A DNA stretch of 64,000 nt from an uncultured Paraprevotella sp. (GCA_944320765.1 CALUIS010000003.1:114246-178245); one strand, 5' to 3'; positions 1-8,131 are shown, counted from the stretch's first letter. Numbers and translations are program-made. The notes: generated by a model not told the origin, from the sequence alone.

Positions 1-313
1 ACGTGGGCTTGTTCCACGCGTTGCTCAGGGATTCCAAATGGCCGTCCACCCAAGCCGGCGCGGCACCGTCACAGCTCCAGCCGTCCGCGTTCTCGTCGAA
101 CGACGGGTTGACAATCCAGCCTGTCACGTCCGTGCTGTCCGTCTCCGGACGCACCTTGTCCGCCTCCGGAGCGTCCGGTGCCGCCTCCGTCGTCTCGGTT
201 GTCCCTTCCTCCGGCAACTGCCAGAACATACTGCCGTTCCCTGTCCGGACGGCTTGTGTCACCGTCACCGCCTCGGCCATCAGGGCCGCCGTAAAAAGTA
301 ATTTTCCTTTCAT
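1..313 (-). CDS. Secreted multidomain protein, N-terminal part only (runs off the window)
   Basis: Reading leftward from ATG at 313 the frame is open for 104 codons to the window edge, so only the N-terminus is visible. It starts with a signal peptide (MKGKLLFTAALMAEAV, ending near TQA) followed by a Thr/Glu/Asp-rich linker and then a WIVNPSFDENADGW stretch, the usual opening of carbohydrate-binding-like beta-sandwich modules in Bacteroidales surface proteins. The signal peptide and linker closely resemble those of the 722-3850 protein (both have KLLF.AAL and TQAVR), so the two are probably paralogues. It also has the same upstream module at 372-435. The function is unknown; secretion is well supported. 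Confidence 0.75.
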   Translation of the reverse strand, partial: MKGKLLFTAALMAEAVTVTQAVRTGNGSMFWQLPEEGTTETTEAAPDAPEADKVRPETDSTDVTGWIVNPSFDENADGWSCDGAAPAWVDGHLESLSNAWNKPT

Positions 314-371
314 ATCTTGTTTCTTTTCGATGTTGATTCTACAAGGCGTTCCTATCCTTTATATTATAAGT

Positions 372-435
372 ACGAACAAGCCCCCCGAAATGCACAAAAA
401 AAGAACGGCTTTTTTCCTTAAAAAAAGCTAAAGCC
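372..435 (-). promoter_or_regulatory. Duplicated 5' module, copy A
   Basis: About 64 bp upstream of the gene starting at 313 is nearly the same as 3901-3964 upstream of the gene starting at 3850. Shared blocks on the minus strand are TGCATTTCGGGGGGCTTGTT and a TTTTTTAAGGAAAAAAG stretch flanked by GGCTTT. A TTTG (395-398) followed 22 nt later by TACTTATA is a possible promoter, but the -7 element is a weak match to TAnnTTTG. A GGCTTT/AAAGCC hairpin is possible. It lies about 59 nt before the start codon, as in copy B. Confidence 0.55.
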
Positions 436-460
436 TTAAGGGATGTATGCCCGTCATACC

Positions 461-494
461 GAAAAAAGCGGCCACCCCTTCCGGGGCAGCCGCT
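461..494 (-). terminator. Rho-independent terminator after the small ORF 520-696
   Basis: On the minus strand AGCGGC-TG-CCCC, a GGAA loop, then GGGG-TG-GCCGCT form a strong hairpin (467-494) with a run of six T directly after it (462-467). It closes the transcription unit made of 722-3850 and 520-696. Confidence 0.85.
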
Positions 495-519
495 CACGAT
501 TCCCATCCGGCATCCTACA

Positions 520-696
520 TTACCAGATGTCCCAGCCGCCGTTCTTGTTGCCGTCGGCCTCGATGAACTCCTTGACGGAAGCGTCGCCGCCAAAGTCGAT
601 GCCGAGGCTGTTGGAAACCACGGACTGCGCCATCATGTCGCAGGCTTCCACCTGCACCGCCTCCACCACGGGAGACACATATACTTTCTTTTCCAT
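520..696 (-). CDS. Small protein of 58 residues downstream of a surface-protein gene
   Basis: A 58-aa frame reads MEKKVYVSPVVEAVQVEACD and ends in GGWDIW. It starts 25 nt after the stop of the 722-3850 gene and is followed by a strong terminator, so it is very likely the last gene of that operon. The opening (basic residues, then a Tyr-x-Ser/Ala-Pro and an acidic/Val stretch) matches a loose class of short proteins that I recall from many Bacteroidales genomes, annotated only as hypothetical. There is no signal peptide or membrane segment; the C-terminal half is Gly/Asp/Asn-rich. The function is unknown. Support for it being a gene is position, codon use and the terminator. Confidence 0.65.
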   Translation of the reverse strand: MEKKVYVSPVVEAVQVEACDMMAQSVVSNSLGIDFGGDASVKEFIEADGNKNGGWDIW

Positions 697-721
697 ATTT
701 TTCTTACCTTTTTAAAGTTGA

Positions 722-3700
722 TTACTTGATGATTTTCTTGCCGTTCACGATGTAGACGCCGCGCTGCAGGCCGTCCAAGGCCTCGGAAGCCTTCACGCCG
801 CCCTTCACCTTCACGCCGCTGAGCGTGTACACGTCAACCAGCTGGTCGGCCGTTTCGCCGGACACGCCCTCGATGCCCGTCGTGCCGTCGCCAGCCGTGT
901 TGCCGTCGATGCTGATGGTGCGAACGTTGGCCTGAGCCGGTTCGCCGCTATCGTCCGTCAGGGTGATATAGGCGCGGAAGCCCTTCAGGGGCACCGTGGC
1001 CTCAGCGTCGGCCACGTAGAACGTGTTGTTGCTGATGAAGTAGGCATTCGTCGGAACGTTCTGTGCGGAATAGTTACCCGTGATGGCCACGGTGTAGTCG
1101 CCGGCCGTGCCGATGGTCTGTGCGGCGGGGGCGGCAGCGGTGACATACACGCCTTCAGCTGTGATTTCCGTAACGTCCTCGCTTACCTGTACCAGATAAG
1201 GAACGCCGGCCTTCACGCCGTCCGTCACATCCGTGGAAGTCAGGTTGATTCCGTTGTCTGCCGTTGTCTCTGCTGCTGTCAGCTGAACCACCTTGGTAAT
1301 CTTGTTGGCTGTCAGCTGATCAGCCGTCATGTCGAACGGCACGCAGAACGTGTTCCACTTGCCGGCACCCAGCTTGCGGGCCATCGTCACGTTGGCGTAA
1401 GTGTTCGGTTCAACGGAATAAGAATCGGAAGCCTCATCCAACGACAGTTCGACCGCCTGGGGAGCGACCTTGTAGAGCTTCATATCGTTGATGCCGAACC
1501 AGTCGGCCTTGTTGCCCTCCTTGATGTTGATGCCCAGCTTCACCGGATTCTCCGCCGTTGCGGCCTCGCCCAGGTAGAAGTACGGGATGGTCATCAGTTT
1601 CAGCTGGTTCTTGTTCTCGGCAGCCGGGACCTCGCCAGTGTATTTTCCATGTTCCTGCCAGTCAAAAGCTTCGCCGTCCACTTTCACCGTGCTGCCGAAG
1701 CCCATGCTCAAGTTGGCCACGGCCTCTCCGGTCACCGGATTATCGCCGGTCGTAGTCGCATTAAACGGCATGTCCGTAAACGCCAACGCTGTCAACTTGT
1801 ATGCGCCGGCTGGCAAAAGGGCTTGCTGGTAGAGCAACCAGCCGTTGCCGTCCTCTCCCGGTGACATAATATTGGTAGACCACTTCTCTATGAAGCCTGC
1901 CACATCCGCATCTCCCCTGTAGGAAGCACTTGAGGACCATCCGACATTTGTGTTCTCCCGACCGGCATCACCGCCCATGACGTTGCAATACCAACCCGTA
2001 GTTGCTCCCGTCGATTTCGGGTTCGTCAGCAACCAGGTCATGTCGAACTGGTAGTCTCCGACCGGAGTGGCGGCAGACTGGTAAGCGTGGTGTTCCCCTA
2101 CCAACTGCTCGTAAGCCTGCTGCAGGCCTGCTGCCGTGACGGTCGTCCAATCAATGCCCTCTATTGCAGAAATGGCACTATTCAAGGCAGCTGCATCACC
2201 TGTGGAACCAGCAATATCGGCCTCGCAGGCAGCGATGTAATCCGTCAAGCCCGTGCAGTTCGCGAGATAATAGTTGCAGACATCGTATGCGGCCTGCAAA
2301 GCGAAGCAAGCCTCAGTATAGGCATCCACGGTAAAATCCGTCGGTTCGTCGGCCAAGGCCGCATCCAGACGGGCCTTCAAGTCCGACTGCAGCTTCGCCC
2401 CGTCCAAAGCCTCCGCGTCAGCCTTCAGATTGTTATAGGCGGACATCATGTCGTTCAGACTGGCCTTTTCCAAGCGGAAGTTGTCGAAGCAGACAAAACC
2501 TTTCCGCGCGCTTTTGCTGACACCGATACGCAATGTGCCGTCCGTGACCATCACGCTGGAAACCGTCAGACGGTTAAGTTCCTTGTCACCCGCCCAGTCC
2601 TGAATGGCCCTAGTTGCCATTTCATCGTCCCACGTCGAGCCGTTCTGGGGAATAATGGTGTACTTGTCGTTCGCATACAGACGCAACGCATTGTAATTTT
2701 TCTTTGTATCCACATGGGTCAGGCATTGGGCAGACACCGTATAAATGCCGTTCGGAACGTTCAGCACCTGATAGAAATCGAAATTGGCGGTTCCCGGATT
2801 CTCGTTCATGAAAGGCATTCCCTGTTCGGTGGATATCGTCGCGTCGCACGGCATCCCCTCGTTCGTCCACCCCTTGTACATGTCCTCCGCATCGCTGAAG
2901 TCGGCGTTGACGATATATTGGGCCGTCACATCCTCCTTGGCATTCAAGTCAACCGGGTTGGCATAGGCGTCCTTCTGGCTGTCGTACAAAGCCTTCACCT
3001 CGTCCGCCGTCAGAGCCTTGTCGTAGAAGCCCAGCTTGTCGGCCTTGCCGGGGAAAGTACCCCACCACCAATAGCCTTTACCCAAATAAAACTCGGTAGC
3101 TGTAGTCATGTGTCCCAGCAGAGTTGAAGCCGCATTTTTATAAGCCGCCTGATAAGAATCCAACCCCGCAACGTTTCCACCACTAAAGCCAGAGAATGCT
3201 TTTGCCTCACCATTGACATAGTAACCAATCTCCTCTGTTCCAAAAGTAAGAGTCACCATCGCCAATTCCTCTACTGGAATATCAGTATACGAACCCGTAT
3301 TAGGATGATTAAAGTCAAACCACGCACCATGCTGGTTATTATACCCCAAATAACCGTTTCCATTGAATTGCATCATCTGGTCTCCGTTAAAACTCCAAAT
3401 ATACTCATAGGCATTGGAGTCGTCACGATATACCCACAATGATATAGTCGCTCCTGCCGTCGCGACATTTGCATTATTCAACAACGGATTGGCTATTTGA
3501 GCATAGCCTTCATTTCCAAGCAAGCCAAAAGTAAATTGAAGACCCGTTTCTTTTTCCGAAAGGGGAATACTATAGGGCAATGTTCCCGTCCCTGCCGTTT
3601 TCAGCTGTACCCGGTCATCGTCTTCCTCGAAGTCATAAAACGCCAACGGCGTGGGAAGAGCGTCTTCCGTGGCATCAGACCCTGCGTCCGGGTCATCCGT

Positions 3701-3850
3701 TGTTTCTTCTTCAGCAAGCGGATTTACCCCCCCCAATTGCTGATTTTCAAGTAGTTGCAGATTCCAACTACTGTTTGCGAGCCGGACGGCCTGCGTCCCG
3801 GCCACGCCGGCGGCCACGAGAGCCGCCGCGAAAAGTAATTTTCTTTTCAT
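722..3850 (-). CDS. Large secreted LamG-domain surface protein with a sorting-type C-terminus
   Basis: 1042 residues. A signal peptide (about 1-21, ending GTQA) precedes an acidic linker, then a LamG/concanavalin-like fold (about 67-295: LAFYDFE opening, TISLWVYRD, a YYVNGE hairpin, KLGFYDKALTADEVKALY end). Next come a beta-sandwich module (about 308-460, opening YIVNADFSDA and closing CFDNFRLEK), a helical FIVAR-like spacer (about 462-590) and a second beta-rich module (about 595-800). The end (VYTLSGVKVK ... GVYIVNGKKIIK) looks like the type IX secretion/Por C-terminal tail of Prevotella-like proteins. Binding of a glycan or host polymer is plausible but no catalytic site is visible. It is paired with the small ORF 520-696 and preceded by the duplicated 5' module. 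Confidence 0.85.
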   Translation of the reverse strand: MKRKLLFAAALVAAGVAGTQAVRLANSSWNLQLLENQQLGGVNPLAEEETTDDPDAGSDATEDALPTPLAFYDFEEDDDRVQLKTAGTGTLPYSIPLSEKETGLQFTFGLLGNEGYAQIANPLLNNANVATAGATISLWVYRDDSNAYEYIWSFNGDQMMQFNGNGYLGYNNQHGAWFDFNHPNTGSYTDIPVEELAMVTLTFGTEEIGYYVNGEAKAFSGFSGGNVAGLDSYQAAYKNAASTLLGHMTTATEFYLGKGYWWWGTFPGKADKLGFYDKALTADEVKALYDSQKDAYANPVDLNAKEDVTAQYIVNADFSDAEDMYKGWTNEGMPCDATISTEQGMPFMNENPGTANFDFYQVLNVPNGIYTVSAQCLTHVDTKKNYNALRLYANDKYTIIPQNGSTWDDEMATRAIQDWAGDKELNRLTVSSVMVTDGTLRIGVSKSARKGFVCFDNFRLEKASLNDMMSAYNNLKADAEALDGAKLQSDLKARLDAALADEPTDFTVDAYTEACFALQAAYDVCNYYLANCTGLTDYIAACEADIAGSTGDAAALNSAISAIEGIDWTTVTAAGLQQAYEQLVGEHHAYQSAATPVGDYQFDMTWLLTNPKSTGATTGWYCNVMGGDAGRENTNVGWSSSASYRGDADVAGFIEKWSTNIMSPGEDGNGWLLYQQALLPAGAYKLTALAFTDMPFNATTTGDNPVTGEAVANLSMGFGSTVKVDGEAFDWQEHGKYTGEVPAAENKNQLKLMTIPYFYLGEAATAENPVKLGINIKEGNKADWFGINDMKLYKVAPQAVELSLDEASDSYSVEPNTYANVTMARKLGAGKWNTFCVPFDMTADQLTANKITKVVQLTAAETTADNGINLTSTDVTDGVKAGVPYLVQVSEDVTEITAEGVYVTAAAPAAQTIGTAGDYTVAITGNYSAQNVPTNAYFISNNTFYVADAEATVPLKGFRAYITLTDDSGEPAQANVRTISIDGNTAGDGTTGIEGVSGETADQLVDVYTLSGVKVKGGVKASEALDGLQRGVYIVNGKKIIK

Positions 3851-3900
3851 TTGTTTTTTGTTTTTAGGTTACTAATTTTTCCCCCTTTCTATGTACTATT

Positions 3901-3964
3901 ACGAACAAGCCCCCCGAAATGCACAAAGAAATCCCGACTTTTTTCCTTAAAAAAGCTTAAAGCC
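3901..3964 (-). promoter_or_regulatory. Duplicated 5' module, copy B
   Basis: Copy of the module at 372-435, ending about 50 nt before the ATG at 3850. A TTTG (3924-3927) is followed after 22 nt by TAATAGTA, a poor -7 match. The -33 side reads CGGGATTTCTTTG, a string that also occurs in the rpsU promoter (46500-46515) and in the long dispersed repeats. Copies A and B differ by single-base changes and short indels while keeping the GGGGGG core and the flanking hairpin potential. Confidence 0.55.
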
Positions 3965-3977
3965 GCCCGGCGGGCGG
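3963..3977 (-). terminator. Possible terminator of hipBA
   Basis: A perfect 7-bp GC palindrome (CCGCCCG/CGGGCGG) is followed on the minus strand by CTTTAAGCTTTTTT. It lies about 75 nt after the hipA stop and overlaps the edge of the 5' module of the next gene. The tight loop and interrupted T-run make this a tentative call. Confidence 0.35.
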
Positions 3978-4050
3978 ATGCAACCGGCCAGGCGGGCGGG
4001 TAAAAGACAACCGGTGAGGAGGAAGCATCATTATCCCTGCGCCCACGTTT

Positions 4051-5151
4051 TTAGCGACCATCCGACACACTGCCGAAAATACATTTCTCCATTTTATCAA
4101 ACTCTGCAACTGCATCCTTCCTATTCAACCCCACCTTTACCGCCACGGCAAAAACATCTTCCTTCATTGGTTCTATCTTGTCATTGATTGAAGTGGTGCG
4201 GAAACCATTAATGCCATCACCGGGCAACAAGTCGTATGCCGGGGCAAAATGCCAATCACCGTCACGATAGATGAAGGCGAAGTTCTTGGCATGGTCATCC
4301 TTATTTCCTATCAAATAGTTGAACACCATCAGACGGTATACCTTCCACAATTCGGCCATGCTATGGGTCAACATGGCACAAACCTGAAAGATGTGCATAT
4401 AATCTATGCTGGGCAAACGATAATCGGCCCCCACAAGACCCGCCATGCTTACAACGTGCAATTTGCCTTTGGATGTCCGGTCAAAGCGTTTCACGCCAAA
4501 GTATTTGTCCTCGAAAAGCCGCGTTTCTGGCATTTCAATCCCGCACTTCTTGGCAAGAACCGAATAATTGTATTCGTCTATGCCGATACGCTTCGGGTCA
4601 TTCTTCGCACGAAACTTCACCAACCATTCCTCGCCTTCGTAACGGGTGAAAATCTTTGGACGGGCCCCGCCGGGAGAACCGCCCCTGTATTGAAATTCCT
4701 CTATGCCTTCACCCGCGTAACCATCACTGTGCAAAATCCGATCGGCTTCCAATGCCAACTTCTCGAAATCGACATAATCTTGTTTGGCAACAACGCTCTT
4801 ATCCGGGCAAAACTCCAATGCACCTCGCCCTGCCGAACCGACCAACGCGAGACGGTCAAGCAAGGTAAGTGCCCGCGGATTGATACCTTTCTGTTGCAGG
4901 TACCGGTCTAAGACCAGCAGTCCCCATCCGTCGGGCAGGCAATCATCGAACACGCCGAAGCCTCCTTCAAACGGACGCGGCTTGGCAATAAAGACACCAC
5001 CTTGCAAAGGCAACTCAAACGGAGAAACGGAAAATCCAGACCGAATCCAACCGGATGAATACTCAAATGCGCACAACCCGTCTTTGGTAAGAGCCAAACG
5101 CCCGACCAGCCGCCCGTCACAAATGACCTCTATCTGCTTGATGCTATTCAT
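4051..5151 (-). CDS. hipA: HipA-type serine/threonine kinase toxin
   Basis: 366 residues when started at ATG 5151 (a longer frame to 5187 lies inside the upstream gene). The N-terminal half has the HipA_N signature (PLQGGVF, then GVFDDCLPDGWG near 65-80). The kinase half shows a GGSPGGARPK loop corresponding to the HipA ATP-lid region, the catalytic NKDDHAKN block and the metal-binding APAYDLL block. In the E. coli family such kinases phosphorylate glutamyl-tRNA synthetase and cause growth arrest; the target here is not known. Its start overlaps the antitoxin stop by 8 nt (ATGAATAG), which supports the start and translational coupling. The catalytic motifs look intact. Confidence 0.88.
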   Translation of the reverse strand: MNSIKQIEVICDGRLVGRLALTKDGLCAFEYSSGWIRSGFSVSPFELPLQGGVFIAKPRPFEGGFGVFDDCLPDGWGLLVLDRYLQQKGINPRALTLLDRLALVGSAGRGALEFCPDKSVVAKQDYVDFEKLALEADRILHSDGYAGEGIEEFQYRGGSPGGARPKIFTRYEGEEWLVKFRAKNDPKRIGIDEYNYSVLAKKCGIEMPETRLFEDKYFGVKRFDRTSKGKLHVVSMAGLVGADYRLPSIDYMHIFQVCAMLTHSMAELWKVYRLMVFNYLIGNKDDHAKNFAFIYRDGDWHFAPAYDLLPGDGINGFRTTSINDKIEPMKEDVFAVAVKVGLNRKDAVAEFDKMEKCIFGSVSDGR

Positions 5152-5461
5152 TTTTCTTTCCTCTTTTACGGGTAACACCCTGCTCATTCAACACATCGTC
5201 CAACGATTGGTACTGCTTCTGCGCAAAAAGAGTGTCAAACTCATGAAGCGCGTTCAAGGCAAAACCTATCTGAAGCAACCCTTTCAATGAGATCTCTCCG
5301 GTCTGCTCGAACCTGCGGTAGGTTGCAAACTTAAGTCCGGCTCTCGCAGCCATGCCCTCTTGGGTCAAATCCAACTCCAATCGCCGTGTCTTGACCCGTG
5401 CCGCAACTTGTTTGGCCACTCCGGTCGGACTTGCGACATTAAACGCCAATATATTATTCAT
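5144..5461 (-). CDS. hipB: HipB-like XRE/HTH antitoxin
   Basis: 105 residues from ATG 5461 (the frame extends 6 nt upstream only to a TTG). A helix-turn-helix of the XRE/Cro type lies at about 20-75: ARVKTRRLELDLTQEGMAAR, then GLKFATYRRFEQTG. The N-terminal ~20 residues and basic KRGKKNE end flank it. It should neutralise HipA and repress its own promoter, as in other hipBA operons. It is first in the operon, as usual, and overlaps hipA. A -7 element is at 5505-5512. Confidence 0.82.
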   Translation of the reverse strand: MNNILAFNVASPTGVAKQVAARVKTRRLELDLTQEGMAARAGLKFATYRRFEQTGEISLKGLLQIGFALNALHEFDTLFAQKQYQSLDDVLNEQGVTRKRGKKNE

Positions 5462-5504
5462 ATGCAAAACTTTTCATTACCAACAAACAACATCTTGCCC
5501 ATTG

Positions 5505-5512
5505 CAAAGATA
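5505..5512 (-). promoter_or_regulatory. -7 element of hipBA
   Basis: TATCTTTG on the minus strand matches the Bacteroidales TAnnTTTG box, giving a leader of about 35-40 nt to the hipB ATG at 5461. No clear TTTG sits at the expected distance upstream, which would fit a regulated promoter. Confidence 0.5.
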
Positions 5513-5639
5513 ATGGATTAAAAGCAAATTCCCATATCGCAAGCACATTATTTTTATCGCGCCATTGAACAATCACTTTGTCGCCGGAAAAGCCGAAACA
5601 CGAGCAAAAAGCAAGCAGAAAGGCCGCGCAAGCCGCCAG

Positions 5640-6120
5640 GAGAGCCGCCGGGAAGAGGCCGGAAAAACGGGAAATGTTAAAAACGGAGGCGGAGAAATGC
5701 ATCATACGAGCATTTCCCCCGTTTCCGCGCCGCTTCTTTCCGCACAAAACGGAATTTCTTTGCTGAAAGAAATTTCCTTCTTGCCGCAAAGACGCGAATT
5801 TCTTGCCGCAAAGAAATCCCGGACAGGACGGGAAGCGGGGAAAAACGGGGCTTCGGACACCCCTTTCACGCCTATCCGGACGCGACGCGCCGACAAAACC
5901 GGACTGACATTCCGAAAGCCTTTCCGCGCCGGGGAGCGGCATCCGCGCACCGCCCGTGCGCCGCCACCGGCGGGAGGGCCGCCAAAAAGAAAGCGATTCC
6001 CCCCGAAGCGTGACATCCTGCATTCCCCAAACCGCAAAATACGCGCCTTTTCCCGCACGCCGCCGCCCGAAGCCCGGAATACGCGATTCTCGCGCCGCCG
6101 CGCCTGACGTTTTGACACTT
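5640..6120 (-). repeat. Dispersed GC-rich intergenic repeat, copy 1 (diverged, inverted)
   Basis: This 785-bp gap between hipB and rlpA has no convincing gene. Most of it is a diverged, inverted copy of the element at 30494-31047 and 51853-52400. Shared landmarks are the hairpin core (AATTTCTTTGCTGAAAGAAA at 5752-5771), a doubled TTCTTGCCGCAAAGA unit just after it, the GAAGCCCCGTTTTTCCCC block read on the minus strand (about 5838-5855) and the end signature GTCAAAACGTCA on the minus strand (about 6107-6118). Open frames in it look like shadows of a conserved DNA sequence. Confidence 0.75.
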
Positions 6121-6154
6121 CTGACACTTTGACAAGGAATAAATCGCGGAACCA

Positions 6155-6186
6155 TTTGGAGATTTGGCGGAAAATCCGTATTTTGC
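6155..6186 (+). promoter_or_regulatory. Promoter of rlpA
   Basis: TTTG (6155-6158), a 20-nt spacer, then TATTTTGC (6179-6186), a slightly imperfect Bacteroidales pair. It lies just outside the repeat copy and would give a leader of about 50 nt. Confidence 0.45.
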
Positions 6187-6246
6187 GGGGACTTTCGGAA
6201 CCGGAAGGCCGCAAGAAGGCCCGAAGGCCGGCTAAACGGAAGCGAC

Positions 6247-6777
6247 ATGGCACTGAAGAACTACCTCTTGGGCGGCATCCTGCTGGTGGCGGGCACCGGC
6301 CACCTGGCGGCGCAAAAGCAAGTCACGGGAAGGGCCAGCTACTATTCCGACAAACTGCACGGAAGGACAATGAGCAACGGCGACCCTTACCACCGCGACA
6401 GCATGACGTGCGCCCACATGCACTACCCCTTCGGGACGCTGCTGAAGGTGAGGAACCCCATCAACGGCAAGGAGGTCGTCGTGAAGGTGACCGACCGCGG
6501 GCCGTTCTCGAAACGGTACATCATCGACCTCTCCAGGGCCGCCGCCCGCGAGCTGGGATTCATCCGCCAGGGGTTCTGCCAGGTGGAAATCACGCGGCTG
6601 CGCCCCAACCTCGTCCCCTACCGCCCGGAGGACGCGGAGGAAATCCCGGAACTGCACCTGGAGTACCAGGACATCGCGCTCTACCCCGTGCCGGCGTGGC
6701 AGCAGGACACGCTGATGCAGAAGAAGCCGGCCCCCCTGAAAATAAAGAAAGTCAAGACACACACGACAAAGGAATAA
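6247..6777 (+). CDS. rlpA: RlpA-like septal ring lytic transglycosylase family protein
   Basis: 176 residues with a signal peptide (about 1-22, GGILLVAGTGHLAAQ) and a double-psi beta-barrel domain: GRASYYSDKLHGRTMSNG, then the family core YPFGTLLKVRNP, VKVTDRGPF and IDLSRAAARELG. RlpA proteins act on peptidoglycan in the periplasm, cleaving strands lacking stem peptides, or act structurally. The Asp of TDRGPF and the early His, part of the proposed active site, are present. There is no lipobox cysteine and no SPOR domain, so this is the short Bacteroidota form. The last ~55 residues are basic and unstructured. metY follows 28 nt later. Confidence 0.88.
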   Translation: MALKNYLLGGILLVAGTGHLAAQKQVTGRASYYSDKLHGRTMSNGDPYHRDSMTCAHMHYPFGTLLKVRNPINGKEVVVKVTDRGPFSKRYIIDLSRAAARELGFIRQGFCQVEITRLRPNLVPYRPEDAEEIPELHLEYQDIALYPVPAWQQDTLMQKKPAPLKIKKVKTHTTKE

Positions 6778-6805
6778 CCGCAAACTAACGTAAACACAAC
6801 AGAAA

Positions 6806-8092
6806 ATGGAAAAGAAAATGAGAAGGGAATCCATCTGCGTGCAAGGCGGATGGACCCCGAAGAACGGCGAGCCGCGCGTGCTCCCCATCTACCAAAGCAC
6901 CACCTTCAAATACGACGACAGCGACCAGATGGCCCGGCTCTTCGACCTGAAAGACACGGGCTATTTCTATACCCGCCTGCAGAACCCCACCAGCGACGCC
7001 GTGGCCGACAAAATCGCACGGCTGGAAGGGGGCGTGGGGGCCATCCTGACCTCCTCGGGGCAGGCGGCCAACTTCTACGCCGTGTTCAACATCTGCGAGG
7101 CGGGCGACCACCTCGTCGCCTGCAACACCATCTACGGCGGCACGTTCAACCTCTTCGGCGTGACGATGAAGAAGCTGGGCATCGAATGCACCTTCGTGGA
7201 CCCGGAATGGGAGGACGAGCGCATCGAGGCCGCCTTCCGGCCGAACACGAAGTGCTTCTTCGGCGAGACCCTCTCGAACCCGGGCGGACACGTGTTCGAC
7301 ATCGAACGCTTCGCCCGGATGGCCCACCGCCACGGCGTGCCGCTCATCGTGGACAACACCTTCGCCACGCCCATCAACTGCCGCCCCTTCGAGTGGGGGG
7401 CCGACATCGTGACCCACTCCACCACGAAATACATGGACGGGCACGCCACATCGGTGGGCGGCGCCATCGTGGACAGCGGCAACTTCGACTGGACGGCCCA
7501 TGCCGACAAGTTCCCGGGACTGTGCCAGCCGGACGAGAGCTACCACGGGCTGACCTACGCGAAGGCCTTCGGCCGGATGGCCTACATCACCAAGGCCACG
7601 GCACAGCTGATGCGCGACCTGGGGTCGGTGCCCAGCCCCTTCAACAGCTTCCTGCTCAACCTGGGCCTGGAGACGCTGCACCTGCGCGTGAAACGCCACT
7701 GCGAGAACGCGCAGGCCGTGGCCGAATTCCTGGAGAAGGACGAACGGGTGGCCTGGGTGAACTACTGCGGGCTGAAGAGCAGCCCCTACTATGAGCTGGG
7801 ACGGAAGTACCTGCCGGACGGCGCGTGCGGCGTCATCGCCTTCGGCCTGAAAGGGACGAAGGAGGATGCCGTCCGCTTCATGGACAGCCTGAAGATGGTG
7901 GCCATCGTCACCCACGTGGCGGACGCCCGCACCTGCGTACTCCACCCCGCCAGCCACACCCACCGCCAGCTCTCCGACGAACAGCTGCGCGAGGCAGGCG
8001 TGGCCCCGGACCTCATCCGCCTCTCCGTCGGCATAGAGAACGTGGAGGACATCATCGAGGACATCCGGCAGGCCCTGGACGTCTTGGAATAA
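6806..8092 (+). CDS. metY: O-acetylhomoserine (thiol)-lyase / O-acetylserine sulfhydrylase
   Basis: 428 residues, the usual length for PLP-dependent Cys/Met metabolism enzymes. It opens with the family QGGW.P and YQSTTF motifs; SSGQAANF and the PLP-lysine block THSTTKYMDGH are intact, and the end has HPASHTHRQL and RLSVGIEN. It should make homocysteine from O-acetylhomoserine and sulfide. The long THRQLSDEQ region and absence of CGS-specific features favour MetY over MetB or methionine gamma-lyase, though activity cannot be proved from sequence. No SAM riboswitch was seen upstream. Confidence 0.88.
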   Translation: MEKKMRRESICVQGGWTPKNGEPRVLPIYQSTTFKYDDSDQMARLFDLKDTGYFYTRLQNPTSDAVADKIARLEGGVGAILTSSGQAANFYAVFNICEAGDHLVACNTIYGGTFNLFGVTMKKLGIECTFVDPEWEDERIEAAFRPNTKCFFGETLSNPGGHVFDIERFARMAHRHGVPLIVDNTFATPINCRPFEWGADIVTHSTTKYMDGHATSVGGAIVDSGNFDWTAHADKFPGLCQPDESYHGLTYAKAFGRMAYITKATAQLMRDLGSVPSPFNSFLLNLGLETLHLRVKRHCENAQAVAEFLEKDERVAWVNYCGLKSSPYYELGRKYLPDGACGVIAFGLKGTKEDAVRFMDSLKMVAIVTHVADARTCVLHPASHTHRQLSDEQLREAGVAPDLIRLSVGIENVEDIIEDIRQALDVLE

Positions 8093-8131
8093 ACGCCACC
8101 CGGGCATTGCAGGATGAACCGGAAGAAACAC

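Noticed and set aside
5740..5830. CRISPR-like short repeats
   Set aside because: Only two units with a tiny spacer, inside the dispersed repeat; no array and no cas genes.
5702..6253. Long minus-strand frame (about 183 codons), and similar frames at 30509-30856 and 51693-52334
   Set aside because: They lie in the dispersed GC-rich repeat. Several frames on both strands are equally open and conserved, as expected from DNA-level conservation; composition is Arg/Pro/Ser-rich and no start or family fits.
6778..6805. SAM riboswitch or T-box before metY
   Set aside because: Only 28 nt separate it from rlpA and no conserved riboswitch core is present.
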